Source of the DNA: Mesorhizobium comanense
GTDB taxonomy: Bacteria > Pseudomonadota > Alphaproteobacteria > Rhizobiales > Rhizobiaceae
Assembly (NCBI RefSeq): GCF_005503535.1
Contig: NZ_SCNN01000001.1
Coordinates: forward strand, 186,001 to 250,000
Direction: 5' to 3'
Length of the DNA: 64,000 nucleotides
Positions 9,116-18,933 of this stretch are shown here, in pieces (the first letter of the stretch is position 1; every line of letters begins with the position of its first letter). A program made the translations under genes and the position numbers. The notes beneath the pieces were generated by a model. That model was given only the letters and a program-made list of their open reading frames with translations, did not search any database and had not been told where the DNA came from.

Positions 9116-12100
9116 ATGACGCTGCATGATGTCGCCCTTGACGACAAGTTCGATCTTGGAAAGGAGCGCATCTTCCTGTCCGGCGCGCAGGCGGTCATCC
9201 GCATGCTCCTCATGCAGCGCGAGCGCGACCGCCGCGCCGGTCTGAACACCGCCGGCTTCGTCTCCGGCTATCGCGGCTCGCCGCTCGGTGGCCTCGACAT
9301 GCAGCTGTGGAAGGCCAAGAAACAGCTTGCCCAGGCCGACATCGTCTTCCAGCCGGGCCTCAACGAGGAACTGGCCGCCACCGCCTGCTGGGGCTCGCAG
9401 CAGACGGAACTGCTGGGCGAAGGCACCCATGACGGCGTCTTCTCGGTCTGGTACGGCAAGGGTCCGGGCGTCGACCGCTCCGGCGACGTGTTCCGCCACG
9501 CCAATCTTGCCGGTTCGTCCAGACATGGCGGTGTGCTCGCCTTGATGGGCGACGACCATATGGCCGAATCCTCGACCAACGCGCACGCCACCGAGTTCCT
9601 CTTCGTCGACACCATGGTGCCGATCCTCAACCCGGCGGGGGTGCAGGAGATCATCGACTACGGGCTTTACGGCTTTGCCATGTCGCGTTTCGCCGGCACC
9701 TGGGCGGCGATCAAATGCGTCAAGGACAACATCGAATCGACGGCCTCGGTCGATGCTTCGCTCGAGCGGCTGAACATCGTCATTCCTGAATTCGACATGC
9801 CGCCCGGCGGCCTCAACATCCGCCATGAGATCAACATGCTCGGCCAGGAGGAGCGGCTGCACGAACATAAGCGTGCCGCGGCGTCCGCCTTCATCCATGC
9901 CAACGGTCTCAACCGCATCGTCTATGCGGGCGGTAGAAATCCGAAACTCGGTATCATCACGCTGGGCAAGAGCTATCTCGATGTCCGGCAGGCGCTGGAG
10001 GATATCGGCATCGACGAAGCGGCTGCCAACCGCATCGGCATCAGGCTGTTCAAGGTCGGCTGTCCCTGGCCGCTCGACCTGCAGCACATCGCCGACTTTG
10101 CCCGCGGCCTCGACACCATCGTCGTCGTCGAGGAAAAGCGCTCGCTGATCGAGGTGCAGTTGCGCGAAAGCCTTTATGGCACCGCCTCGCAGCCGGTCAT
10201 CGTCGGCAAGAAGGACGAGCGCGGCGACTGGTTGTTCCCGGCCAAGGGCGCGCTCGATCCAAACGAGATCGCCATCGCGCTCGGCGAAAGGATCGTCAAG
10301 ACGATCGGTCCCTCCGACGAGATATCGGCGCGTGTGGCGAAGCTGCGCCAGTTCCAGGCGATGCTGGCGGACGCCACTGACATCGGTTCGCGCACGCCTT
10401 TCTTCTGCTCCGGCTGCCCGCACAATTCCTCGACCAAGGTGCCCGACGGCTCGATCGCCGCCGCCGGCATAGGCTGCCATTTCATGGCGCTCTGGATGGA
10501 CCGCAACACGCTCGGCTTCACCGCCATGGGCGGCGAGGGCGCGCAATGGGTCGGCCAGGCGCCGTTCTCGAAGCGCGACCATATCTTCCAGAATCTCGGC
10601 GACGGCACCTACAACCACTCCGGCACATTGGCGATCCGCTTCGCGCTGTCGAGCGAGGCCAACATCACCTACAAGATCCTCTACAACGATGCTGTCGCCA
10701 TGACCGGCGGCCAGCCGCATGAAGGCGGCCTGACCGTGGATATGATCGCCAGGCAGGTGCGGGCCGAAGGTGTCGATCGCATCGCCATCGTGACCGACGA
10801 GCCTGACAAATATGCGGGCAAGGCCGCGTTTCCGGACGGCGCCACCATCCATCACCGCGACGATCTCGATCTGGTCCAGCGCGAACTTCGCGACGTCAAG
10901 GGCGTGTCGATCCTGATCTACGATCAGACCTGCGCGGCCGAAAAGCGCCGCCGCCGCAAGCGCGGCACCTTTCCCGATCCCGACAAGCGCGTCTTCATCA
11001 ACGAACTGGTCTGCGAAGGCTGCGGCGATTGCGGCGTGCAGTCGAATTGCGTCTCGATCCAGCCGCTGGAGACCGAATTCGGGCGCAAGCGCAAAATTGA
11101 CCAGTCGAGCTGCAACAAGGATTTCTCCTGCGTCAACGGCTTCTGCCCGTCCTTCGTCACAGTGCACGGCGCCAAGATCCGCAAGGCGGAGGGCCTGGCC
11201 GGCAGGACCGATCCGCTCGACGGCGTGCCGGTGCCGGCGCAGTTTCCGCTGGGCGAGCAGGGCTGGGCGGCGATCATCGACGGGGTCGGCGGCACCGGCG
11301 TGGTGACCGTCGGCGCCGTGCTCGGCATGGCGGCGCATCTCGAGGACAAGGGCTGCGGCATGATCGACATGGCCGGCCTTGCCCAGAAGGGCGGCTCGGT
11401 GTTCACCCATGTCCGCATCGCCCGCACGCCGGACGACATCCACGCCATCCGCGTCTCTGCTGGAAAGGCCGACCTCGTGCTTGGCTGCGATCTCGTCGTC
11501 TCCGGTGCCAAGAAGGTGCTGAGCGCGGTGCGCGAAGGCCATACGATCTTCCTTGCCAACACCGCCGAGATCATGCCCGGCGAGTTTGCCCGCTCGGCCG
11601 ATTTCTCCTTGCCGGTCGAGCGTCTGAAGAAGGCGATCCGCACTGCGGCCGGCGACGACAAGGCGCATTTCTTCGACGCCACCCGCACGGCCACTGCCCT
11701 TTTCGGCAATTCGCTCGGCGCCAACATGTTCATGCTCGGCTTCGCCTTCCAGCATGGCGGCCTGCCACTGTCGGCCGAAGCCGTCGAAAAGGCGATCGAG
11801 CTCAACGGCGAAGCGGTGGCCATGAACATCGCCGCCTTCCGCTGGGGCCGTCGTGCCGCCCACCAGCCCGATTTCGTACGCGGCCTCGTCGCCCAGCCGG
11901 GCAAGGGCGGACAGGCCGCGCCGCTCGCGCAGACGCTGGACGAAATCATCGCCCGTCGGACCGCGTTTCTGACCGCCTACCAGAACGCCGCCTACGGCAA
12001 GCGCTATGCCGACAGCATCAACGCCTTGCGCGTGGCCGAGGCCAGGGCGGTGCCCGGTTCGACGGCGGTCACGGAAGCGGCGGCCAGAAACCTGTTCAAG

Positions 12101-12595
12101 CTGATGGCGATCAAGGACGAATACGAGGTGGCGCGGCTCTATACCGACGGCTCTTTCGCCGTCGAACTCGGCAAGCAGTTCCAGAGCTACGAGAAACTCG
12201 AATTCCATCTCGCCCCGCCGATCCTGGGACGCCGCGGCAATGACGGAAGCCCGCGGAAATCGAGCTTTGGCCCCTGGATGATGAAGGGTTTTCGCCTGTT
12301 GGCGGCCGCAAAAGGCCTGCGCGGCACCATTTTCGACCTGTTCGGCTACACCGCCGAGCGGCGCATGGAGCGGCAATTGCTCAAGCAATACGAGGCCGAT
12401 CTGCAGCTTGTCGCCGGCGCGCTGGCGCCCGGCAGGACCGACGCAGCCGTCGCCCTGGTTTCGGTGCCGGCACTGATCCGCGGCTACGGGCATGTCCGGC
12501 AGGCCAGCGCCGAAAAGGCGGCCGGCGAACGCCAGCGGCTCATCGAGCGCCTGGCAACGGCACCGGCAACGTCGGAACTGCAGGCCGCCGAGTGA
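9116..12595 (+). CDS. Fused indolepyruvate ferredoxin oxidoreductase (IorA-IorB type)
   Basis: This 1159-residue single-chain enzyme oxidatively decarboxylates arylpyruvates or related 2-oxo acids to acyl-CoA. The N-terminal half carries the IorA-like ThDP regions (GFVSGYRGSPLGGLD; then GIGCHFMALWMDRNT and MGGEGAQWVG). A cysteine-rich cluster-binding segment follows (LVCEGCGDCGVQSNC and CNKDFSCVNGFCPSF). The IorB/gamma domain starts near GVGGTGVVTVGAVLG and is followed by a C-terminal extension. Length matches the long proteobacterial form. ATG 9116 follows AGAGGA at 9102-9107. Monocistronic, ending in a hairpin. Confidence 0.93.
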   Translation: MTLHDVALDDKFDLGKERIFLSGAQAVIRMLLMQRERDRRAGLNTAGFVSGYRGSPLGGLDMQLWKAKKQLAQADIVFQPGLNEELAATACWGSQQTELLGEGTHDGVFSVWYGKGPGVDRSGDVFRHANLAGSSRHGGVLALMGDDHMAESSTNAHATEFLFVDTMVPILNPAGVQEIIDYGLYGFAMSRFAGTWAAIKCVKDNIESTASVDASLERLNIVIPEFDMPPGGLNIRHEINMLGQEERLHEHKRAAASAFIHANGLNRIVYAGGRNPKLGIITLGKSYLDVRQALEDIGIDEAAANRIGIRLFKVGCPWPLDLQHIADFARGLDTIVVVEEKRSLIEVQLRESLYGTASQPVIVGKKDERGDWLFPAKGALDPNEIAIALGERIVKTIGPSDEISARVAKLRQFQAMLADATDIGSRTPFFCSGCPHNSSTKVPDGSIAAAGIGCHFMALWMDRNTLGFTAMGGEGAQWVGQAPFSKRDHIFQNLGDGTYNHSGTLAIRFALSSEANITYKILYNDAVAMTGGQPHEGGLTVDMIARQVRAEGVDRIAIVTDEPDKYAGKAAFPDGATIHHRDDLDLVQRELRDVKGVSILIYDQTCAAEKRRRRKRGTFPDPDKRVFINELVCEGCGDCGVQSNCVSIQPLETEFGRKRKIDQSSCNKDFSCVNGFCPSFVTVHGAKIRKAEGLAGRTDPLDGVPVPAQFPLGEQGWAAIIDGVGGTGVVTVGAVLGMAAHLEDKGCGMIDMAGLAQKGGSVFTHVRIARTPDDIHAIRVSAGKADLVLGCDLVVSGAKKVLSAVREGHTIFLANTAEIMPGEFARSADFSLPVERLKKAIRTAAGDDKAHFFDATRTATALFGNSLGANMFMLGFAFQHGGLPLSAEAVEKAIELNGEAVAMNIAAFRWGRRAAHQPDFVRGLVAQPGKGGQAAPLAQTLDEIIARRTAFLTAYQNAAYGKRYADSINALRVAEARAVPGSTAVTEAAARNLFKLMAIKDEYEVARLYTDGSFAVELGKQFQSYEKLEFHLAPPILGRRGNDGSPRKSSFGPWMMKGFRLLAAAKGLRGTIFDLFGYTAERRMERQLLKQYEADLQLVAGALAPGRTDAAVALVSVPALIRGYGHVRQASAEKAAGERQRLIERLATAPATSELQAAE

Positions 12596-12604
12596 TCGAA
12601 AAAG

Positions 12605-12620
12605 CGCCTGAAATCAGGCG
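12605..12620 (+). terminator. Hairpin after the indolepyruvate oxidoreductase gene
   Basis: CGCCTG, loop AAAT, CAGGCG (the arms extend by an A-T pair) is followed by TTT, 10 bases after the stop; a further T6 run lies at about 12640. It is the likely end of the transcript, though the T tract is short. Confidence 0.6.
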
Positions 12621-12686
12621 TTTCAGCCCAAGCTAAAGGTTTTTTAATGGGACTATGCCAAGGCTGGGGCTCATTGGGCGCCAGTA

Positions 12687-15002
12687 ATGGGCAGAACAAA
12701 AACCGATAACATCCCTGTGGATGTTTATATCCAGTTTGTGCGCTCGTTGTTCGACAACGCGCACATGCTGATCATCGGCGCGCTTTGCCACGCTACCATC
12801 AGCCTGATGGTCTACTGGCGTAACGGCCAGCCGATCTTCCTGGTTCTGGCCGCCGCCTTGCTCGGCATAGGCGTCTGGCGCTACTTCGGCCTGCGGCGTT
12901 TCCACCGCTCGGGCAGCGAGATGCGCGATGCCGCCGATGCGACCAAATGGGAGCGTGAATACATCCTGAAGGGCAGCTTGCAAGGCTTGCTGCTCGGATT
13001 CTTCTGCTTCATTTCCATCTATGTCTACTCGGACTCCTATGCCGAGATCGGCGCGCTGTCGGTAACGATGGCTTCGCTGGTGACCGTGGTTGGCCGAAAT
13101 TACGGCTCGCCGCGCATGGTGATGATCTTCGCGGTCACCTTCGTGGGGCCGATCGCGGCGGCCCTCATACTGCGGTTCGACATCCCCCATGTCGTGCTCG
13201 GCCTGCTGATCATCCCCTTCATGTTCATCATCAAGGGCAGCGCCGACCACGTCCGCAACGTGCTGTTTTCGGCCGTTGTCGGACACAAGCAGGCACGCCA
13301 GATCGCACAGCGCTTCAACCGCGCCCTCAACACCATGTCGCATGGCCTGGTGATGCTTGGCCCCGACGGCAAGGTGGTCGTCGGCAATGCCGAGGCCGCC
13401 CGCCTGATGTCGCTGAGGTCGCCCGACCAACTGCTCGGGCGCTCGATCCATTCGCTGCTGCTGCGCGGCGTCGCCGGCGGCATGCTGGCGCCGAAGGACT
13501 GCCGCTATGTCGAGGCGCAATTGACGCGCGCCTTGCGCGAGGGCCGCGACCGCAAGGTGCTGGTCTCCTTTTCCAACGGCCAGCATTACGAATTCTCCGC
13601 CCGCGAGGGCAACCAGGAGCTGGGCGTCATCACCTTCGAGGATGTCACCGCGCGCGTCGAGGCGGAGGAAAAGATCCGCTTCATGGCACGCTACGACAAT
13701 CTGACCGGGCTGCCGAACCGCGCCTATTTCCATGAGCTGGTCGGCGAACTGATGGCTTCCGGCGAGCGCGATCGCCTGTGCGGTCTGGCCGTGGTCGATC
13801 TCGATGATTTCAAGAGCGTCAACGACACGCTCGGCCACCCCGTTGGCGACGGCCTGATCTATGCCGTCGCCGAGCGGCTGGCGGCCATCGCCGGGCAAGG
13901 CATCACCGTCAGCCGCTTTGGCGGCGACGAATTCATGCTGTTCTTCGACCGCGTCGAGGATGAGAGCCATCTGGCCGGCCTGCTCGACCAGATCTTCGCC
14001 GATCTGCAGGGCGAGGTCGACGTCGCGGGCCACGGCTTGCGCATCCAGGCCAGCGCCGGCGCGGTGCTGTCCAAGGTCGGGGAAACCGATGTCGACGCCA
14101 TGATCGTCAAGGCCGACCTTGCGCTCTACAAGGCCAAGGAGCTCGGCAAGAACGGCTGGCGCCTGTTCGAGGCGGCCATGGACGCCGCGTTCCGCAACCG
14201 TCAGCTGATGAAGGCGGATCTGCGCAGCGCCGTGGAGAGCAAGGGACTGCGTGTCGTCTATCAGCCGATCGTGGCGATGAACACCATGCGCATCGCCAGC
14301 TGCGAGGCGCTGTGCCGCTGGGATCATCCCGATCTCGGACCGATTTCGCCCGGCATCTTCATTCCGCTGGCCGAGGAGATGGGTATCATTTCCGAGATCA
14401 GCTCGTTTGTGCTCCATGCGGCCTGCGTCGAATGCGCCAAATGGCCGGACCAGACCAGCGTCTCGGTCAATCTGTCCGCCCGGGATTTCCGCAATGGCGA
14501 TGTCATCCGCAAGGTCCGCGACGCGCTCGACGCATCAGGGCTTGCCGCCAGCCGCCTCGAGATCGAAGTCACCGAAACCGCGCTGCTCGACGACAAGTCA
14601 CAGACGCGCCAATACATCGAGGAACTGAAGCAGCTCGGCGTGCGCATCGCCCTCGATGATTTCGGTACCGGCTATTCGAGCCTGAGCTATCTTCACAAGC
14701 TGCCTCTCGACAAGATCAAGATCGACCGCTCCTTCGTGATGGATGTCACCCAGAACCCGCGCTCGCTGGAATTGCTGAAGGGCGTCGTCGATCTTACCCG
14801 CATCCTCGGCCTCACCGTCACCATCGAGGGCGTCGAGACATTCGAGCAGCTCAAGATCCTGCTCCATTCGGTGAAGCCGGATCTGGTCCAGGGCTTCCTC
14901 TTCGGCGCGGCGCTCAGCGCCTCCGGCATCGAAACCATGTCCAACGTGACATGGCCCTTCGCCGCCGAATTGCAGCCGGTTGCAAAGCGCGTCGCCACCT
15001 GA
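12687..15002 (+). CDS. Membrane GGDEF-EAL cyclic-di-GMP protein
   Basis: The 771-residue protein has an N-terminal membrane part of several helices (about residues 20-195), a PAS-like segment (about 205-325), a GGDEF domain with intact SRFGGDEFMLFF, and an EAL domain with intact CEALCRW, NLSARDF and DDFGTGYSSLSYLHKLPLDKIKID. Both the c-di-GMP synthase and phosphodiesterase signatures are present, so either or both activities are possible. The chromosomal neighbour downstream is an FeeM-like acyltransferase. No sensory ligand can be read. Confidence 0.92.
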   Translation: MGRTKTDNIPVDVYIQFVRSLFDNAHMLIIGALCHATISLMVYWRNGQPIFLVLAAALLGIGVWRYFGLRRFHRSGSEMRDAADATKWEREYILKGSLQGLLLGFFCFISIYVYSDSYAEIGALSVTMASLVTVVGRNYGSPRMVMIFAVTFVGPIAAALILRFDIPHVVLGLLIIPFMFIIKGSADHVRNVLFSAVVGHKQARQIAQRFNRALNTMSHGLVMLGPDGKVVVGNAEAARLMSLRSPDQLLGRSIHSLLLRGVAGGMLAPKDCRYVEAQLTRALREGRDRKVLVSFSNGQHYEFSAREGNQELGVITFEDVTARVEAEEKIRFMARYDNLTGLPNRAYFHELVGELMASGERDRLCGLAVVDLDDFKSVNDTLGHPVGDGLIYAVAERLAAIAGQGITVSRFGGDEFMLFFDRVEDESHLAGLLDQIFADLQGEVDVAGHGLRIQASAGAVLSKVGETDVDAMIVKADLALYKAKELGKNGWRLFEAAMDAAFRNRQLMKADLRSAVESKGLRVVYQPIVAMNTMRIASCEALCRWDHPDLGPISPGIFIPLAEEMGIISEISSFVLHAACVECAKWPDQTSVSVNLSARDFRNGDVIRKVRDALDASGLAASRLEIEVTETALLDDKSQTRQYIEELKQLGVRIALDDFGTGYSSLSYLHKLPLDKIKIDRSFVMDVTQNPRSLELLKGVVDLTRILGLTVTIEGVETFEQLKILLHSVKPDLVQGFLFGAALSASGIETMSNVTWPFAAELQPVAKRVAT

Positions 15003-15150
15003 AAACCAGCCGTCCTTCGCCCGAGGCGCTCAACGCCGGCAGTTTACCATTTGTTAACGTTAATTTAGGGTAAACGCAAAAGCTCGCAATTTTGCTTCTG
15101 GTTCCTCCGGCCCTTCGCTATTGTCGTCGTGTGGCCGTGCGAGGACCAAA

Positions 15151-15918
15151 ATGGAAAACAAGTTGTTGGGTACGCCCCTGGCGGCTGCGGCCAGGGACAA
15201 GAGCCGTCCGTCCGTGTTTTCAGATCACATCATGGATGTTCTGGAGCATGTGGAGTATCGCCTGTGTGATGGCGCCGAGGATCTCGAGGCGATCTACAGG
15301 CTTCGCTACAACTCCTATCTTCACGCCGGCATGGTCAAGCCGATGGCGTCGCGCATGGTGAAGGACAGCTTCGACGATCTGCCGAATTCCTACCGCTTCG
15401 GCGTCTTCTTCGACGGCGTTCTCGTCAGCACCATCAGGATTCACTACGCCAGCGCGAGATATCCTGTTTCGCCCAGCACCGATGTCTTCGGCGACGTGCT
15501 GTCGCGGCGTCTGGCAGCCGGCGAGACGTTCGTCGATCCGAGCCGTTTCGCGGCCGACCTCGAATGGTCGAGCAGCCTGCGGGTGCTGCCATACATCACG
15601 CTCAGGCTGGCGGTGGTCGCTTGCAGCCATTTCAAGCCCACCTATTGCCTGACGGCGATCAAGGAAGAGCATTCCGCCTTCTATCACCGCATCTTCCGTT
15701 CGGAGCAGGCGGTTCCGCCACGCAATTATCCCGGGCTCACCGTGCCGGTGCACCTGTTCCAGTCGAAGTGCTCCGAGAACATGCAGGCGACGCTGGACCG
15801 TTTTCCCTTCTTCAATTCGACGACCTTCGAGCAGCGCATGCTCTTCCAGCGCCCCAAGCGGGGCGAACTGGCGCCATTGACCATCCTGCCCACCGCCAAA
15901 TATTTCGAAGCGGCCTGA
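15151..15918 (+). CDS. N-acyl amino acid synthase FeeM-like (GNAT-fold) protein
   Basis: The 255-residue protein starts at ATG 15151 (GAGGA at 15141-15145). It has the layout of FeeM/autoinducer-synthase-like acyltransferases: YRLRYNSYLHAGMV near residue 55, FGVFFDGVLVSTIRIHYA, FVDPSRFAAD, and ALDRFPFFNSTTFEQRMLFQ-like end. FeeM enzymes join acyl chains from acyl-ACP to an amino acid. The assignment rests on remembered family features. A perfect-length duplication of its last five codons plus stop follows immediately. It lies 148 bases after the GGDEF-EAL gene, probably with its own promoter. Confidence 0.65.
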   Translation: MENKLLGTPLAAAARDKSRPSVFSDHIMDVLEHVEYRLCDGAEDLEAIYRLRYNSYLHAGMVKPMASRMVKDSFDDLPNSYRFGVFFDGVLVSTIRIHYASARYPVSPSTDVFGDVLSRRLAAGETFVDPSRFAADLEWSSSLRVLPYITLRLAVVACSHFKPTYCLTAIKEEHSAFYHRIFRSEQAVPPRNYPGLTVPVHLFQSKCSENMQATLDRFPFFNSTTFEQRMLFQRPKRGELAPLTILPTAKYFEAA

Positions 15919-15936
15919 TATTTCGAAGCGGCTTGA
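15901..15936 (+). repeat. 18-base tandem duplication across a stop codon
   Basis: Bases 15901-15918 (last five codons and TGA of the FeeM-like gene) recur as 15919-15936 with one difference. The second copy also ends in TGA, so it would encode the same five residues and stop. Confidence 0.9.
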
Positions 15937-15967
15937 GCGCGCGGCCTGCGGGCCGCTTGCCTCAAGC
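15931..15967 (+). terminator. Long hairpin after FeeM-like gene
   Basis: Outer arms GCTTGAG/CTCAAGC and inner arms GCGGCC/GGCCGC form one long interrupted stem. No clear T tract follows, so its terminator role is tentative. Confidence 0.5.
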
Positions 15968-16092
15968 CGTTGGTTGTCCTGCGATATCGGTTAGGCTCAT
16001 CGCCTTCCAATGGAGCTTTCCGGGCCTGGCCGCGTTGTCGGTGGCGGCGTCGACGCAAGTCGATGGTCATCGCTCCCGGAAAGGACAACCAC

Positions 16093-16242
16093 ATGCATAT
16101 TTCCCAGCTCACCCTCACGCCTCTCATCTCGCTGATAGCGGGCGTGCTGATCCTTATCATGCCACGGCTGCTGAACTACATCGTGGCGCTCTATCTGATA
16201 GTCGTCGGGCTGCTCGGTCTGTTCCCCCATCTCGCAGGCTGA
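16093..16242 (+). CDS. DUF3096-type small membrane protein
   Basis: This 49-residue protein is almost entirely hydrophobic (about two transmembrane segments: TPLISLIAGVLILIMPRLL and NYIVALYLIVVGLLGL). It resembles the DUF3096 family of small bacterial membrane proteins of unknown role. ATG 16093 is preceded by AAAGGA at 16079-16084. It is convergent with the alpha/beta hydrolase gene, five bases away. Confidence 0.8.
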   Translation: MHISQLTLTPLISLIAGVLILIMPRLLNYIVALYLIVVGLLGLFPHLAG

Positions 16243-16247
16243 AGCCC

Positions 16248-17063
16248 TCAGCCCTCGAAAAAGCGCAGCGCCGCTGCCACGATGGCTTCCGGCGCGTCTT
16301 CCTGCATGAGATGGCCGGAGCCGGGGATGAGCGTCAGGGCGCAACCCGGCAGCATGGCCGCCAGCCTGTGGCCGCTCCGCGGGGGGATCCAGCCGTCCTC
16401 TTCTCCCCACAACAAAGCTACCGGGCAGCGCAGGCCGGCGTAAAGCGGTTCGACCTCGTCGGTGAAACGCTGGTCCATCTGCGCGATCTGCCGATAGAAA
16501 GCTGGCTGGCCGACCGGCCCCATCCAGGGGGCGATGTAGGGCTCCAGTTCGTTGTCCGACAAGGGCTTGAACGCGGCACCCGAAACATAGGCCTTCAGGA
16601 TCGCCGTCTGGATATAATCCGGCACCCCGGCGAAGGCCGCTTCGTGCTGCCGGACATGCTGGACGAAAGGTGAGCCCCAGGGCCGCACCGCCACCGGGTC
16701 GATGAGCAGCAGCCTTTCGTAGTCGCGGCCGTCGATGAGATGGGCACGCAAGGCGGTGGCGCCGCCGAAATCATGGGCGATGACTTTCGGCCGGTCGAGT
16801 TTCCAAAAAGCCAGAATTGCCGCCAGCGCGCCATTCTGGATGCCGAGCGAAACGTCCTGGCCTTCCCGCTTGTCGGATCGCCCGTAGCCGGGAAGATCGT
16901 AGAAATACAGCGTATGGTCGCGCGCCAGTTCAGGCGCGACGCGGTGCCAGACATGCGAGGAGAACGGCGTACCATGCACGAGCACGATCGGTGGGCCCGA
17001 GCCGGCGGTCCCCCACGCGATGGTCGTCCCTTCCCAGTCAAATGTCTGTGTGGGTGTCGTCAT
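16248..17063 (-). CDS. Alpha/beta hydrolase with Asp nucleophile (haloalkane dehalogenase/epoxide hydrolase type)
   Basis: The 271-residue cytoplasmic hydrolase has the oxyanion motif VHGTPFSSHVW, a nucleophile elbow VIAHDFGGATAL with Asp (residue 98) in place of Ser, and the catalytic His in GSGHLMQEDAPE. An Asp nucleophile is typical of haloalkane and haloacetate dehalogenases and epoxide hydrolases, which open C-X or epoxide bonds. The substrate is unknown. Monocistronic and transcribed away from the oxidase subunit IV gene. Confidence 0.82.
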   Translation of the reverse strand: MTTPTQTFDWEGTTIAWGTAGSGPPIVLVHGTPFSSHVWHRVAPELARDHTLYFYDLPGYGRSDKREGQDVSLGIQNGALAAILAFWKLDRPKVIAHDFGGATALRAHLIDGRDYERLLLIDPVAVRPWGSPFVQHVRQHEAAFAGVPDYIQTAILKAYVSGAAFKPLSDNELEPYIAPWMGPVGQPAFYRQIAQMDQRFTDEVEPLYAGLRCPVALLWGEEDGWIPPRSGHRLAAMLPGCALTLIPGSGHLMQEDAPEAIVAAALRFFEG

Positions 17064-17325
17064 GATTTCACCAACCAGCGTTCCTTCCAGCGACGATAAC
17101 TCCTGGCGGTACCTTCCTGAATCGCCAAATTCTCACAGCAGGGTTCAATGCTGTTTACCCATCCTGCCGACGGCCGATGAGGACAGGACCTCACGGGCAA
17201 GGGGTCGGCCATCAGTTTCAAGTTTCCCTTGAGGCAGTTGTCGGCTGCGATGCGGCAATAGCGCCATTGCTCTCGGCCCGGCTTTTCGCTATGTGCCTGA
17301 AAGATGTCTTCGAAGGGGTATTCCT

Positions 17326-17550
17326 ATGGCTGATCACACGCCGACCGGTCCTGTAGAGCTGGGCGCGAAGATGGACTATGCCGAACACGACCGTACCTAT
17401 GCCGGCTTTCTGGCCTTGGCCAAATACGGCTCGCTGTTCTGCGGCGCGCTGCTCTTGGCGATGGCTTTCGGCTTCTTCGCGGGCGGCTTCTTTTCGGCGA
17501 CCATCCTGTTCATCCTGATACTGGCCGTCGGCGCCTTCATTCTGCGATAG
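17326..17550 (+). CDS. aa3-type cytochrome c oxidase subunit IV
   Basis: The 74-residue protein carries the small alphaproteobacterial oxidase subunit IV pattern: a soluble N-terminus with MDYAEHDRTYAGFL, then a hydrophobic hairpin (SLFCGALLLAMAFGFFAGG and FILILAVGAFILR). It is an accessory subunit of the proton-pumping aa3 terminal oxidase. ATG 17326 is chosen because the family begins at MADH; a GGGGT-like sequence lies upstream. It sits 87 bases before pntAA, another inner-membrane bioenergetic system. Confidence 0.88.
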   Translation: MADHTPTGPVELGAKMDYAEHDRTYAGFLALAKYGSLFCGALLLAMAFGFFAGGFFSATILFILILAVGAFILR

Positions 17551-17637
17551 ACCTTCCAAAACCCTCTTGCGGTTGACGTTGCCGGGTATACCGGCCGACA
17601 CTTCGCGCAAACAGGTTCCAGCCGAAAGGATCATGCG

Positions 17638-18933
17638 GTGGGACAGACGGTTTTCATCCCTCGTGAGCTTGACGCGAACGAGCCGCGTGTCGCGGCCTCC
17701 CCCGATACGGCAAAGCGTCTGGCAGCGCTTGGCTTCGATGTCGTCGTCGAGGCCGGCGCCGGCACGAGGTCACGCATCCCCGACGAGGAGTTCGCCAAGG
17801 CGGGGGCCGCCATCGGCAAGGCGGCGGATGCCGCCAAGGCCGATGTGGTGCTCAAGGTCCGCCGGCCGACGGACGCCGAACTGAAGAATTACAAACCCGG
17901 CGCGGCGGTCATCGCCATCATGGATCCTTACGGCAACGATGTGGCGGTCGCGGCGCTCGCCAAGGCCGGTGTCACGGCGTTCTCCATGGAGTTCATGCCG
18001 CGCATTACCCGCGCGCAGTCGATGGACGTGCTCTCCTCGCAGGCCAACCTCGCCGGCTACCAGGCGGTCATCGACGGTGCTTCGGAATATGACCGGGCAC
18101 TGCCGATGATGATGACGGCGGCGGGCACGGTCCCCGCCGCGAAGGTCTTCATCATGGGTGTCGGCGTCGCCGGCCTGCAGGCGATCGCCACCGCGCGCCG
18201 CCTTGGCGCGGTCGTCACCGCCACCGACGTTCGCCCCGCCGCCAAGGAGCAGGTCGCATCGCTCGGTGCCAAATTCCTTGCGGTCGAGGACGACGAGTTC
18301 AAGGCAGCGGAGACCGCTGGCGGCTACGCCAAGGAAATGTCGAAGGAATACCAGGCCAAGCAGGCGGCGCTGACGGCTGAGCACATCGCCAAGCAGGACA
18401 TCGTCATCACCACCGCGCTGATCCCCGGGCGCCCGGCGCCCAAGCTGGTCTCGGCTGCCATGGTCGCTTCGATGAAGCCGGGCTCTGTCCTTGTCGATCT
18501 TGCCGTCGAGCGCGGCGGCAATGTCGAGGGCGCGGAAGCCGGCAAGGTGGTGACCACGGCCAACGGCGTCAAGATCGTCGGCCATCTCAACGTGCCGGGC
18601 CGCGTGGCCGCGTCCGCGTCGCTGCTTTACGCCAAGAACCTGTTCGCCTTCCTCGAGACGCTGGTCGACAAGACCACCAAGACGCTCGCCATCAAGCGCG
18701 ACGACGAGCTCGTCAAGGCGACCATGCTGACCGATGGCGGCAAGATCGTCCATCCGGCCTTCGCCAAGGCGGACCAGCAGCCGCCAAAGGGCGAACATGT
18801 CGAGCCTGCCGCGATACCGGCCACCACCATGGTTGCCGATGCCTCGGCCAAGCCCGCGCCCGCGAAGAAAGCCGCGCCCAGGAAACCTGCCGCATCCAAG
18901 TCGACCTCGTCCAAGCCCAAGGGGATTGCGTGA
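17638..18933 (+). CDS. pntAA: NAD(P) transhydrogenase alpha subunit 1
   Basis: This 431-residue protein is the NAD(H)-binding dI component of the proton-translocating transhydrogenase. The N-terminus is [19 protein letters not shown], and the NAD-binding motif is [19 protein letters not shown] (about residues 173-191). RQDQ-loop-region residues are altered or not obvious to me. A Lys/Pro/Ala-rich tail (about 35 residues) precedes the stop. The start is GTG 17638. It overlaps pntAB by one base, as in the split-alpha arrangement of rhizobia. Confidence 0.95.
   Translation: MGQTVFIPRELDANEPRVAASPDTAKRLAALGFDVVVEAGAGTRSRIPDEEFAKAGAAIGKAADAAKADVVLKVRRPTDAELKNYKPGAAVIAIMDPYGNDVAVAALAKAGVTAFSMEFMPRITRAQSMDVLSSQANLAGYQAVIDGASEYDRALPMMMTAAGTVPAAKVFIMGVGVAGLQAIATARRLGAVVTATDVRPAAKEQVASLGAKFLAVEDDEFKAAETAGGYAKEMSKEYQAKQAALTAEHIAKQDIVITTALIPGRPAPKLVSAAMVASMKPGSVLVDLAVERGGNVEGAEAGKVVTTANGVKIVGHLNVPGRVAASASLLYAKNLFAFLETLVDKTTKTLAIKRDDELVKATMLTDGGKIVHPAFAKADQQPPKGEHVEPAAIPATTMVADASAKPAPAKKAAPRKPAASKSTSSKPKGIA

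Noticed and set aside
8822..12493. Very long open frame of over 1200 codons antisense to the indolepyruvate oxidoreductase gene
   Set aside because: It mirrors a real gene codon for codon in GC-rich DNA, lacks family motifs and ribosome site, and its composition (Arg/His/Gly-rich) is that of a reversed coding strand.
12633..14417. 594-codon frame antisense to the GGDEF-EAL gene
   Set aside because: Antisense shadow; GGDEF and EAL motifs are on the plus strand.
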